A DNA stretch of 29,853 bases from JBEGQX01 sp041180805 (GTDB lineage Bacteria; Planctomycetota; Planctomycetia; Gemmatales; Gemmataceae), in the NCBI GenBank assembly GCA_041180805.1, contig JBEGQX010000112.1, positions 1 through 29,853 on the forward strand, in the 5' to 3' direction. Positions 22,486 through 29,853 of this stretch are shown piece after piece (within the stretch, counting starts at the first letter, position 1; every line of letters starts with the position of its first letter). Made by a program: the position numbers and the translations under genes. The notes beneath the pieces are model-generated. The model saw nothing but the letters and a program-made list of their open reading frames with translations. It did no database searches and was not told the DNA's origin.

Positions 22486-23406
22486 ATGGAACAACAGACA
22501 CTCCCCCTGGAATTAAACTTTCAAGGGGTGAGAATTATAGATACTTTTGCCGAGGCATTTCCAATTACCGGGGCAAGGGTTATCGTAACCGCGGTCAATC
22601 GTGATTGGGTTCAAAAGGCTGCGATTACAGCAACAGGACATGCTTCCTCGGTCATTGGTTGTGATACAGAGGCGGGAATTGAAAAATTCCTTGCCTGTGA
22701 TGAGACTCCCGACGGCAGACCTGGTTGTTCCCTGCTCTTCTTTGCTTTCTCAAGAGATTCCTTGCAAAAAGCCCTTATTTCCCGAGTGGGACAATCCATA
22801 TTAACCTGCCCAACCACGGCAGTTTACAACGGCTTTCCGGTTGACCCTTCGAGAAAAATCCAGATTGGTGGAAGTCTTCGCTTTTTTGGGGATGGTAATC
22901 AGATTAGCAAATTGCTCGACGGAAGAAGGTATTGGCGGATACCTGTTATGGATGGAGAATTTGTTTGCGAAGATGTCTTTGGAACTTTCAAGGGTGTTGC
23001 GGGCGGCAACATTCTTATTCTTGGGAAAAACTCTGATTCTGCATTGAAGGCCGCTGAATTGGCAGTTGAAGCTGCAAGGTCGGTTGAAGGAGTAATTCTT
23101 CCGTTCCCTGGTGGAATTGTTCGAAGCGGAAGTAAGGTTGGTAGTAAATATAAAAAACTAAAGGCAAGCACTAACGATGCTTTTTGCCCCACTCTTAGGG
23201 CGAATGGGAAGACGGAACTCGGATCGGGCGTTGGCGCAGTTTATGAAATTGTAATCGATGGAGTCGATAGGGATGCAGTCGAAAATTCCATGCGAAAAGC
23301 CCTGAAAGCGGCCTGTGTGGACGGAATTGTAGCAATTTCGGCAGGAAATTATGGAGGCAAACTGGGCCCAGTGCATATTCGCTTGCATGATCTGATTAAG
23401 TCATGA
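22486..23406 (+). CDS. ftr: Formylmethanofuran--tetrahydromethanopterin formyltransferase
   Basis: This 306-residue cytoplasmic protein matches Ftr. It opens with a conserved N-terminal segment (IIDTFAEAFPITGARVIVTA), with TGHASSVIGCDTEAGIE and TPDGRPG near residues 50-85, and SILTCPTTAVYNGFP near 104-118. The C-terminal half contains GTFKGVAGGN and SAGNYGGKLGP. Ftr moves a formyl group between methanofuran and tetrahydromethanopterin in C1 oxidation or detoxification; H4MPT-linked C1 genes are known in some planctomycetes. The gene lies 23 bases after the Gfo/Idh gene and about 120 bases before hpnA. The other pathway genes (fhc/fwd, mch, mtd, fae) are not in the window. Confidence 0.92.
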   Translation: MEQQTLPLELNFQGVRIIDTFAEAFPITGARVIVTAVNRDWVQKAAITATGHASSVIGCDTEAGIEKFLACDETPDGRPGCSLLFFAFSRDSLQKALISRVGQSILTCPTTAVYNGFPVDPSRKIQIGGSLRFFGDGNQISKLLDGRRYWRIPVMDGEFVCEDVFGTFKGVAGGNILILGKNSDSALKAAELAVEAARSVEGVILPFPGGIVRSGSKVGSKYKKLKASTNDAFCPTLRANGKTELGSGVGAVYEIVIDGVDRDAVENSMRKALKAACVDGIVAISAGNYGGKLGPVHIRLHDLIKS

Positions 23407-23523
23407 TTTTTAGATTTGAATCTTGAATGTTCCTTTGCATCGAAAACAAAGTTTTTCATGCCTTTTTTTAAATCTCCTTAAAAAAGCTTTCATTTATGGT
23501 GTTGGAATTATGAGAACCATCCG

Positions 23524-24534
23524 ATGTTAAAGCCTGGCTGCAAAGTTTTGGTGACAGGTGGCAGCGGATTTGTAGGGTCAAATCTGGTTGAAAGATTCAT
23601 AGCGGAAGGTTTTCAAGTTAGAAATTTTGATTTAATCAAACCAAAGACAAATGTTTCAGGAGATTTTGAACATGTGCATGGAGATATATGCTCCAAACGA
23701 GAGATTTTGTCCGCAATGAATGGATGTAAAGCTGTCTTCCATCTGGCGGCTGATCCAAAACTTTGGCGAAAAAAGCGATCCTATTATCATTTGATAAATA
23801 ACATTGGAGCCCGAACAGTTTTGGATGCGGGGCTTGAAAGCAGATTGGATTTGGTGGTGCACATAAGTACCGAAAGTATCCTTACAAGCCGGAAACATCA
23901 GGGGGAGATTGGGGAAAATCAGTTAGTGGGTGTGCAAGATTCTATCGGGGCATACTGTAGATCCAAAATGCGGGCGGAACTTTATGCCTTGGGGTTGGGA
24001 AAAAAAGGTGCGCCGGTATTAGTGGTAAATCCAACCCTGCCAATTGGTCCAGGGGATTATGGCCTGTGCCCTCCTTCCAGAATGATAATTGATGTTTGTA
24101 ACAACGGCAGGAGGGAATTCATTGAGGGGGATTTGAATCTGGCTGATGTTAGAGACATAGCCAATGGAATACTCCTGGCCGCAAGAATGGGTGAACCAGG
24201 CCGAAGGTACATACTTTCAGGGCATAACCGTACCATTGAACAAGTTTTTGGAATCATCGCTAAATTGCGGAACCTCCCTCGACCTGATAGAAAAATTCCT
24301 TATTTTTTTGCCCTGGCATTTGCAGTGGCAAGTGAATTTTGGTCAGACTTTGTCTCAGGAGAACAGCCACAAGCTAATGTCACTGGCGTTTTATTAACCC
24401 GTCGCATTATGAGATTTAAGGAAGATGTCGCCTTGCGAAAGGCAGGTTGGCAAATCCGTCCATTGGAAGAATCCTTGGTTGATGCCTTGGTTTGGTTTGA
24501 GAACAATGGTTTTGTACGTAAAATGAATATGTGA
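23524..24534 (+). CDS. hpnA: Hopanoid-associated NAD-dependent sugar epimerase HpnA
   Basis: This 336-residue short-chain dehydrogenase/epimerase has a Rossmann TGGSGFVGS loop (residues 12-20), the catalytic Tyr-Lys pair in YCRSK, and a Thr in the HISTES strand. HpnA-specific features include FHLAADPKLW, VVNPTLPIGPGD and GRRYILSGHN. It lies directly upstream of squalene-hopene cyclase, hpnH and hpnG, supporting the name. HpnA is associated with hopanoid loci, but its exact step is not firmly established. A 30-base hairpin sits across its stop codon. Confidence 0.85.
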   Translation: MLKPGCKVLVTGGSGFVGSNLVERFIAEGFQVRNFDLIKPKTNVSGDFEHVHGDICSKREILSAMNGCKAVFHLAADPKLWRKKRSYYHLINNIGARTVLDAGLESRLDLVVHISTESILTSRKHQGEIGENQLVGVQDSIGAYCRSKMRAELYALGLGKKGAPVLVVNPTLPIGPGDYGLCPPSRMIIDVCNNGRREFIEGDLNLADVRDIANGILLAARMGEPGRRYILSGHNRTIEQVFGIIAKLRNLPRPDRKIPYFFALAFAVASEFWSDFVSGEQPQANVTGVLLTRRIMRFKEDVALRKAGWQIRPLEESLVDALVWFENNGFVRKMNM

Positions 24535-24562
24535 TTGGCTTTGCTTCTTGCACAAACCAATC
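24533..24562 (+). promoter_or_regulatory. Intercistronic hairpin between hpnA and squalene-hopene cyclase
   Basis: GATTGG-c-TTTG pairs with CAAACCAATC (10 bp, one bulged C) and overlaps the last bases of the hpnA stop. It is followed by AGGGGG, not a T-run, so it is more likely an mRNA processing or stability element than a terminator. Confidence 0.4.
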
Positions 24563-24603
24563 AGGGGGTATAAATTAACATTTGTTAAATATTGGTGTTG
24601 GCG

Positions 24604-26586
24604 ATGGAAAGGATTCCAGTGCACTCGTTGTTGTCACCACAAGTTCCAGACAAATCTGCTCCACGATTGGTTTCTGGGAGCTCTGATTTTCTTTCAGAAA
24701 TACAAGCTTCCATTAAACAAGCTGCTGATTGTTTGATATCCAAGCAGAGGTCCAACGGTCATTGGGTCGCTGAGTTGGAAGGTGATACGATTCTGGAATC
24801 TGAATTCATTTTGATGATGGCGTTTTTGGGGAGGGAAAAAGATCCACTTTGCTTGAAGGCCGCAAAGTTTATCGAAAATCAGCAGATCGACGGGGGCGGA
24901 TGGTCTAATTATTTCGGCGGCCCGCTGGATGTGAGTGTTTCTGTAAAAGCCTATTTCGCTCTTAAAATCACGGGAACCAGCTCAGATATTCCCTGGATGC
25001 AACGGATTAAGGATCGAATACTGGCATCTGGTGGAGCTGAGGCATGTAATAGTTTCACCAGGTTTTATCTTGCTCTTTTGGGGCAGTATCCTTACCACAA
25101 TTGCCCGGAAGTCCCCCCGGAAATCATGCTTTTGCCAAATTGGTTTCCGCTTAGTATTTACAAAATGTCCAGTTGGACCAGGACTATTCTGGTTCCACTT
25201 TCAATATTCTCGGCTTTCAAACCAAAAAGGGAATTGCCTTCCTGCATGGGAATTAGGGAGCTTTTTTTGGAAGCACCTGAAAAGCCAAGATGGCCGGCAA
25301 AACCTGACAAGAGTTTTTTAGCTTGGGGTAATTTCTTCCTTGGTGTTGATTGGTTACTAAAGCGTATGATTCCTCTTTTTCCTTCAGTAAGGAAAAAAGC
25401 TGTCAGCAAGGCCGCCTTATGGATGAGGAAGCATTTTCAGCAGTCCGACGGAGTCGGGGCGATTTTTCCACCCATGATTTATACGGTTATCGCCTTAAAA
25501 TGCTTGGGTGTGCCCGAGGATTCTGAGGAATTCAAGTGGGCTTTGAAGCAACTTTTGGATCTTGTGATCGAGGAGGATGGAACGGCAAGATTGCAACCTT
25601 GTGTATCACCGGTCTGGGATACCGCTCTGGCTTCCATAGCTGTGGCTGACGCAGGCGATCCTTCCCACAATGAAGTTCTGCAAAAATCCATGGATTGGTT
25701 GCTTTCCAAGGAAGTAAAACTCAGGGGAGATTGGGCAATTTCAAACCCAGATTTGAAGCCTGGTGGTTGGTTCTTTGAATACGAAAATGCATTTTATCCA
25801 GATGTTGATGATTCCGTGATGGTAATTCTTGCGATGGTTAAAGCTGGAAAAGCCAAGGATATTCATTTCCGGGAAGCTATTTGCAGGTCTGCCAAGTGGC
25901 TTTTGGGAATGCAAAACCGGGATGGTGGCTGGGGGGCATTTGATAAAGATATAGATCAGGAATTCCTTACGAAGGTGCCTTTTGCCGATCATAACGCCAT
26001 GCTTGATCCAACATGTCCGGACATTTCAGCCCGGGTGTTAGAGGCTTTGGGCAGCGTTGGGATTATGCAGGATAATATAAATGTTAGAAATGCCATCGAT
26101 TATATTAGGACCACACAGGAAACTTGGGGTGCTTGGATTGGTAGATGGGGTGTGAATTACATTTATGGTACATGGCAGGTTTTGCAGGGTTTGAATGCGG
26201 TTGGTTTTGATTCGAAGGACCCTATGGTTCAAAAAGCCGTGGCGTGGCTTAAGAATATTCAGCAACCAAATGGCGCATGGGGTGAAACATGCGCAACTTA
26301 TGATGATCCTACCCTCGCAGGTACTGGAGCCCCTACGCCATCCCAAACTGCATGGGCTATTTTGGGTTTATTATCTGCTGGCGAACATAAATCTGAAGCT
26401 GTTCGCAGAGGGATTAATTATCTAATTAGAACCCAAAGGCCGGATGGTAATTGGGACGAATTGCATCACACCGGAACTGGTTTTCCTAAGGTGTTTTATT
26501 TGAAATACCACTATTACCGGTTGTATTTCCCGTTGATGGCTTTGTCCCGGTTTTTGCGCAAGCAAGGGTATGAATGCGTTGTTTGA
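24604..26586 (+). CDS. shc: Squalene-hopene cyclase
   Basis: This 660-residue membrane-associated cyclase would convert squalene to hopene/hopanol. Evidence includes the DxDD protonating motif DVDD (residues 400-403), several QW repeats such as QNRDGGWGAFD (437), QQPNGAWGE (553) and QRPDGNWDE (611), and the C-terminal FYLKYHYYRLYFPLMALSRF segment. An N-terminal QRSNGHWVAELEGDTILESEF repeat matches the family. The ATG at 24604 is preferred; a TTG at 24592 adds four residues. Neither has a strong ribosome site, so coupling to hpnA may help. Length fits known enzymes. Confidence 0.95.
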   Translation: MERIPVHSLLSPQVPDKSAPRLVSGSSDFLSEIQASIKQAADCLISKQRSNGHWVAELEGDTILESEFILMMAFLGREKDPLCLKAAKFIENQQIDGGGWSNYFGGPLDVSVSVKAYFALKITGTSSDIPWMQRIKDRILASGGAEACNSFTRFYLALLGQYPYHNCPEVPPEIMLLPNWFPLSIYKMSSWTRTILVPLSIFSAFKPKRELPSCMGIRELFLEAPEKPRWPAKPDKSFLAWGNFFLGVDWLLKRMIPLFPSVRKKAVSKAALWMRKHFQQSDGVGAIFPPMIYTVIALKCLGVPEDSEEFKWALKQLLDLVIEEDGTARLQPCVSPVWDTALASIAVADAGDPSHNEVLQKSMDWLLSKEVKLRGDWAISNPDLKPGGWFFEYENAFYPDVDDSVMVILAMVKAGKAKDIHFREAICRSAKWLLGMQNRDGGWGAFDKDIDQEFLTKVPFADHNAMLDPTCPDISARVLEALGSVGIMQDNINVRNAIDYIRTTQETWGAWIGRWGVNYIYGTWQVLQGLNAVGFDSKDPMVQKAVAWLKNIQQPNGAWGETCATYDDPTLAGTGAPTPSQTAWAILGLLSAGEHKSEAVRRGINYLIRTQRPDGNWDELHHTGTGFPKVFYLKYHYYRLYFPLMALSRFLRKQGYECVV

Positions 26587-26616
26587 TAAAAATTTCATGG
26601 ATGAAAGGTTAATAAT

Positions 26617-27636
26617 ATGCGTTTTCCTCTTTCGTTAACTTCAAGCATGGCTGGTTACATAGCTAAAAAGAAAATCACCCGTCAAAAGAAGTTTCCATTG
26701 GTTCTAATGCTTGAGCCATTGCATGCTTGTAATCTTACCTGTACCGGGTGTGGAAGAATTCGAGAGTATTCCCAAACAATTAAGGACAAGCTTACTTTGG
26801 AGGAATGTCTGGCCTCGGTGGATGAAGCTGGAACTCCGATAGTAAGTATTTGCGGCGGGGAACCGCTTATTTACCCTGAAATTGGTGACCTAGTACGACA
26901 GATTCTTAACCGAAGAAAACATATCTACTTATGCACTAACGGTGTTTTCCTTGAGAAAAAGCTTGATCTTTTCAAGCCTAGCAACAGATTCTTTTTCAAT
27001 GTTCATCTTGATGGGCTTGAAGAAACCCATGATTTTCTTGTCGAGCGAAAAGGCGTATTCAAGGCCGCCATTGAAGGGATCAAGGCGGCAAAAAAAGCTG
27101 GTTTCCTGGTTTGCTCGAACACCACTATCTACAAGGAAACCAATCTGGATGAAATAGATGCTTTGCTAGGTTATTTGACACGTCTTGGGGTTGATGGTTT
27201 CTTGCTTTCCCCGGCATATGGCTATACTGCCGTTAAGGAAACCAATCCTGACGCTGCGGCTGAAATTTTTATGACTAGAGATGATATCAGGGAAAAATTC
27301 CAGCAGGCTCAATCCTTGTTCAAAAAGTACAAGATGATGTCCTCACCCATTTACCTTGAATTTCTCAGTGGCAAAAGGGAGCTTACTTGCACTGCCTGGG
27401 GGAATCCAACCAGAAATGTAAAAGGCTGGAAGGGGCCATGCTACCTGATAACCGATGGTCATTATGATTCTTTCGACGAGCTAATGAACACAACCGAATG
27501 GGAAAATTATGGGTATGGTAAGGATCCTCGTTGTGAACATTGTCTTGTTCATTCAGGTTACGAAGCCACTGCCGCTTTGGGTGTTAACAGTAAATTGGGG
27601 GATGCGTTCAAAATGCTGATGTGGCAATTATCCTGA
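26617..27636 (+). CDS. hpnH: Radical SAM protein HpnH (adenosylhopane synthesis)
   Basis: This 339-residue radical SAM enzyme has the 4Fe-4S ligands C38, C42 and C45 in the CX3CX2C motif of LHACNLTCTGCGRI. A SAM-binding GGEP is near residues 80-83, and conserved segments include NVHLDGLEETHD and SPAYGY. The N-terminal LSLTSSMAGYIAKKK segment is typical of HpnH. HpnH adds the 5'-deoxyadenosyl group to diploptene to form adenosylhopane. The gene starts 30 bases after the cyclase and seven bases before hpnG. Confidence 0.93.
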   Translation: MRFPLSLTSSMAGYIAKKKITRQKKFPLVLMLEPLHACNLTCTGCGRIREYSQTIKDKLTLEECLASVDEAGTPIVSICGGEPLIYPEIGDLVRQILNRRKHIYLCTNGVFLEKKLDLFKPSNRFFFNVHLDGLEETHDFLVERKGVFKAAIEGIKAAKKAGFLVCSNTTIYKETNLDEIDALLGYLTRLGVDGFLLSPAYGYTAVKETNPDAAAEIFMTRDDIREKFQQAQSLFKKYKMMSSPIYLEFLSGKRELTCTAWGNPTRNVKGWKGPCYLITDGHYDSFDELMNTTEWENYGYGKDPRCEHCLVHSGYEATAALGVNSKLGDAFKMLMWQLS

Positions 27637-27643
27637 TCTGCAA

Positions 27644-28372
27644 ATGTCACCGGTCCAAAAGCTGTGGATACTTTTTCCCACCAAGGATGAAGCTTCTGCA
27701 GCTTTTGGCTTTAACAGGGGGAATTGGGTAAAACATCCAGAAATTGACTGCTACACTTATTGGCTTGGAATTATTGAGATCCAGACTTTTGTGATTGGTG
27801 TTGGCGAGAAATGTTCGAGTTCGGTCCGTTCGATATTCAAGGCTTGTGAGGGCGAGCCTTTGCCGAAATATGCAATTCTGGCAGGTTACGCCGGGGCTTG
27901 TTCGGGAAAGCACAAGAATGGGGATTTATTTTGGGTAAAGAATGTTTTTGACGAAAAATTTGAATTAGCGGCCTCAAAAAAACTCCCTGCAATTCTGGAA
28001 GATTCTGAAACCTTAAAACCTGCAAATATTATTTGTTTTAACCAAATAGCAACGCAGAAAAAAAAACGATTATTTGGTGAAAAAGGTTTAGATCTTGTAG
28101 AGATGGAATATTTGTCGGTTAATAGGGAGCTAACCAAAAAAGGTGTGGAATTAATTTCGGTAAGGGCGGTTCTTGATGAGATTGGGGATGAAATTCCAGA
28201 ATCTTTAGGTGAAATATTGCAAAATGGAAAAGTGAATTTTATAAAGATGTTACTTTGGGTTATTTGTAATGTGTGGTTTTTGCCAAAGCTAATTCGGTTA
28301 GGAATTCAGGCAAAAAAAGCACAAAAATCTTTGGAAAATGGATTGAATATTATGATTTCAAGGTTGTTTTAA
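27644..28372 (+). CDS. hpnG: Hopanoid-associated nucleoside phosphorylase-like protein HpnG
   Basis: This 242-residue protein resembles the MTA/SAH nucleosidase fold: an N-terminal strand (WILFPTKDEASAA), a YAILAGYAGACSG segment, and LVEMEYLSVNRELTKKGVELISVRAVLDE near residues 149-177, which corresponds to the nucleosidase substrate-binding DMES region. Here the purine-binding Asp/Glu is in VEME. HpnG is known to release adenine from adenosylhopane to give ribosylhopane. Its place directly after hpnH supports the call. The basic C-terminal tail may bind membranes. Confidence 0.75.
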   Translation: MSPVQKLWILFPTKDEASAAFGFNRGNWVKHPEIDCYTYWLGIIEIQTFVIGVGEKCSSSVRSIFKACEGEPLPKYAILAGYAGACSGKHKNGDLFWVKNVFDEKFELAASKKLPAILEDSETLKPANIICFNQIATQKKKRLFGEKGLDLVEMEYLSVNRELTKKGVELISVRAVLDEIGDEIPESLGEILQNGKVNFIKMLLWVICNVWFLPKLIRLGIQAKKAQKSLENGLNIMISRLF

Positions 28373-28442
28373 TTTAAATCGGTGATTACGTGTTTGTAAT
28401 AGTTTGCGAAAAAGAAAATTCAAGCATTGGGCAAAGAAAAAT

Positions 28443-28479
28443 AACCATAGGCCGATAAATATTCGGTTGCCTGGTTTTT
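28443..28479 (+). terminator. Probable intrinsic terminator after hpnG
   Basis: An interrupted stem (AACCA, GG, CCGA pairing with TCGG, CC, TGGTT, with small bulges) and a TAAATA-type loop are followed by TTTTT. It lies about 70 bases after the hpnG stop and would end the hopanoid transcript. Confidence 0.45.
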
Positions 28480-28496
28480 AAAGAAGGTGGAATATA

Positions 28497-28571
28497 ATGT
28501 TTTTTCAAACTACTGGAATGTTTTGGAAATATTCGGATTTAGTACTTGAAATCAGAAGAATTCACCTATAA
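28497..28571 (+). CDS. Possible 24-residue small ORF
   Basis: An ATG at 28497 is preceded by AGGTGG at seven bases and opens a 24-codon frame (MFFQTTGMFW then KYSDLVLEIR, RIHL) ending at TAA 28569. There is no recognisable family. It could be a leader peptide for the sigma-factor gene or chance. Confidence 0.2.
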   Translation: MFFQTTGMFWKYSDLVLEIRRIHL

Positions 28572-28738
28572 GATTCGTTATCGTTTAAGCGCACCTGTTA
28601 TTTCTGGGAGATTTACGGGTTTCTGCGTTTAAAGAAATTCAAGTGGACTCTTCCCACGCGATTTCGATGTTTTGATTTATCCAAATCTATGAAGGGATTC
28701 ATGGAAATGGCTTTTATTGAGAATTTTAAGGAAAGAAA

Positions 28739-29755
28739 ATGAAGGCAAAACGTACAAAAAAAGTTCTTGAACCGAAAGAAGCGGAAGTTCTTAGTACCAT
28801 TACTAATCCTGCAATATTCTCTTCGGATCTATTGACCCCTGAAGAAGAAAGGGAGTTGCTTGCTGATTTTTGGGAAACCAAAAGTGAATTGGTTCGAACT
28901 CTTATCAGGCAATATCCCAAACTTAGGGCACAAAGACCATCCCTTGAGCCTTGGCCAATGGCTCAATTTATTAAGGACCATTGCATTGAACCTGCACGAA
29001 ATGCAGCAGCAATTCGCAGGTTACATGATCGATATGTGCATTTGAAACATCGCCTTGCCAGTGCAAACATTAGGCTTGCTGCCCATGTTGCCAAGCGATT
29101 TCGTCATCATGCCCTTAGTTATGCCGATCTTTTGCAGGAAGCTGTTTGCGGCCTTATGCAGGCCATTGACCGTTTTGATGTAAGTCATGGCACCAGGTTG
29201 GCAACCTATGCAACTTGGTGGATTAGGCAGACTTTGCAGATTGCGGTTGCTAGGCAGAGTCACTTAGTTAGTCTTTCCCCTCATCACTTGCAGGAACTTG
29301 GTCAGCTCCAGCAAGAATCCGAAGCTTTGGCTCACGGTGGAAAGCATTTGCCAACTCCACAGGAACTCGCCAGCAGAACTGGTTCCAGTTTAGAGCATCT
29401 TACACATTTGCAGACAGCCACCAGAACCCCAGTATCTTTAAATGCGGTTCTGGACGATGACAGTGATTTCAAACTTACCGAGGCGATGCCTGACAATGAA
29501 AGCACCATTCAGCGTTCAAACAATGAACGCCAAGAGGCTCTTTTGTTTCTCATGGACAACCTTCGTCCTCGTGAAAAGAAAGTTTTGGACCTAAGGTTCG
29601 GTTTGACCGGAAGTGGAACACACAGTCTTAGGCAGATTGGTCATCTGCTCCGTATTAGTAAAGAGCGTGTTCGTCAGATTCAAAATCGCGCCTTGGAAAA
29701 GCTTCGTACCTCCGCTGAAAGAGTTGGCTGGGAAGCGGACCTGCTTCTAGGCTAA
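28739..29755 (+). CDS. Sigma-70 family RNA polymerase sigma factor (group 2, RpoD/RpoS-like)
   Basis: This 338-residue protein has sigma regions 2-4. Region 2 (about 100-172) includes LLQEAVCGLMQAIDRFD and ATYATWWIRQ, the core-binding and -10/melting segments. Region 3 is near 180-240, and region 4 (263-328) contains LRPREKKVLDLRFGL and a helix-turn-helix ending in SKERVRQIQNRALEKLR, which binds the -35 element. The N-terminal region of about 100 residues lacks the long acidic region 1.1 of primary RpoD, so it is probably an alternative, group-2-like sigma. An AAGGAAAG ribosome site precedes the ATG. The gene is monocistronic between two terminators; its regulon is unknown. Confidence 0.9.
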   Translation: MKAKRTKKVLEPKEAEVLSTITNPAIFSSDLLTPEEERELLADFWETKSELVRTLIRQYPKLRAQRPSLEPWPMAQFIKDHCIEPARNAAAIRRLHDRYVHLKHRLASANIRLAAHVAKRFRHHALSYADLLQEAVCGLMQAIDRFDVSHGTRLATYATWWIRQTLQIAVARQSHLVSLSPHHLQELGQLQQESEALAHGGKHLPTPQELASRTGSSLEHLTHLQTATRTPVSLNAVLDDDSDFKLTEAMPDNESTIQRSNNERQEALLFLMDNLRPREKKVLDLRFGLTGSGTHSLRQIGHLLRISKERVRQIQNRALEKLRTSAERVGWEADLLLG

Positions 29756-29777
29756 AAGCTGATTATTTGAAACTTTT

Positions 29778-29810
29778 AAAGGCGGAGCTTTTTGGCTCTG
29801 CCTTTTTTCT
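29778..29810 (+). terminator. Intrinsic terminator after the sigma-factor gene
   Basis: An 11-bp stem (AAAGGCGGAGC pairing with GCTCTGCCTTT, one wobble) with a TTTTTG loop is followed by a T-rich tract (TTTTTTC). It lies 22 bases after the stop codon. Confidence 0.85.
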
Positions 29811-29853
29811 TTTCTGCGGGTATAAACAATGAGCTTTCAAGGATTTCATTTCT

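Larger units (their letters stand above)
28373..28738. other. Intergenic region between hpnG and sigma factor gene
   Basis: This 366-base AT-rich stretch holds the terminator at 28443-28479, a possible small ORF at 28497-28571, and a 5-bp hairpin (GATTT ATCC AAATC) about 65 bases before the sigma-factor start. Candidate promoter boxes are ambiguous: TTGAAA near 28548 and TATAAG near 28568 are spaced by only about 15 bases. Nothing else is recognised. Confidence 0.4.

Noticed and set aside
23461..23487. AT-only hairpin (CTTTTTTTAA/TTAAAAAAG) before hpnA as a terminator for ftr
   Set aside because: The stem has only one G-C pair and no following T-run on the coding strand; likely weak in vivo.
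1..29853. Mobile element, prophage or CRISPR array
   Set aside because: No transposase, integrase or terminal repeats, no phage genes and no repeat-spacer pattern on either strand.

Overview
The window looks like a chromosome segment from a planctomycete with moderate to low GC content, possibly related to the Gemmatales. This placement rests on gene content: a signal-peptide beta-barrel protein of BBP7-like character, a Tat-exported Gfo/Idh/MocA oxidoreductase, a tetrahydromethanopterin-linked C1 enzyme (Ftr), a hopanoid gene set, and several conserved proteins with planctomycete-like character. I found no phage, transposon, CRISPR array, tRNA or rRNA. The segment reads as ordinary, densely packed chromosome.

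Layout. Positions 1-4793 (+) hold a STAS-domain protein cut by the window edge, then two ABC ATPase/permease pairs and a cytidylate-kinase-like protein, all closely spaced and probably one operon. A membrane-anchored conserved hypothetical (4794-5495, -) converges on it. A secreted beta-barrel protein (5735-6874, +) ends at a terminator shared with a minus-strand pair of ketoacyl-synthase genes (6927-8937): one complete FabF-like enzyme and one truncated partner with no catalytic cysteine. A CbpA-type DnaJ, RNase P protein and YidD follow (9110-10615, +). The 3' end of yidD overlaps a convergent membrane protein with a CxxCH haem motif, which lies downstream of a DHH/NrnA-type phosphoesterase (10550-12749, -). 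Next is a Cu+-type P-type ATPase with YHS and heavy-metal-binding domains (12802-15009, -).

Positions 15186-18255 hold an exported protein with a duplicated Ig-like module, an FHA-GGDEF diguanylate cyclase and a stand-alone LigD-type phosphoesterase domain. An RlmL-type rRNA methyltransferase (18413-19549, +) is preceded by a strong hairpin whose T-tract runs directly into the start codon. A DUF488 protein and a class I methyltransferase follow on the minus strand.

The right third (21185-28372, +) holds a Gfo/Idh oxidoreductase, Ftr, and then hpnA, squalene-hopene cyclase, hpnH and hpnG. These last genes would cyclise squalene and start making extended bacteriohopanepolyols, but the squalene-synthesis genes are not in view. 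A group-2-like sigma-70 factor with its own terminator closes the window.

The most interesting signals are the structured leader before the RlmL-type gene, the degenerate/complete ketoacyl-synthase pair, the antisense overlap of yidD with a haem-motif membrane protein, and the hopanoid locus beside the H4MPT enzyme Ftr. All functional calls come from motif recognition by eye; no database search was run.
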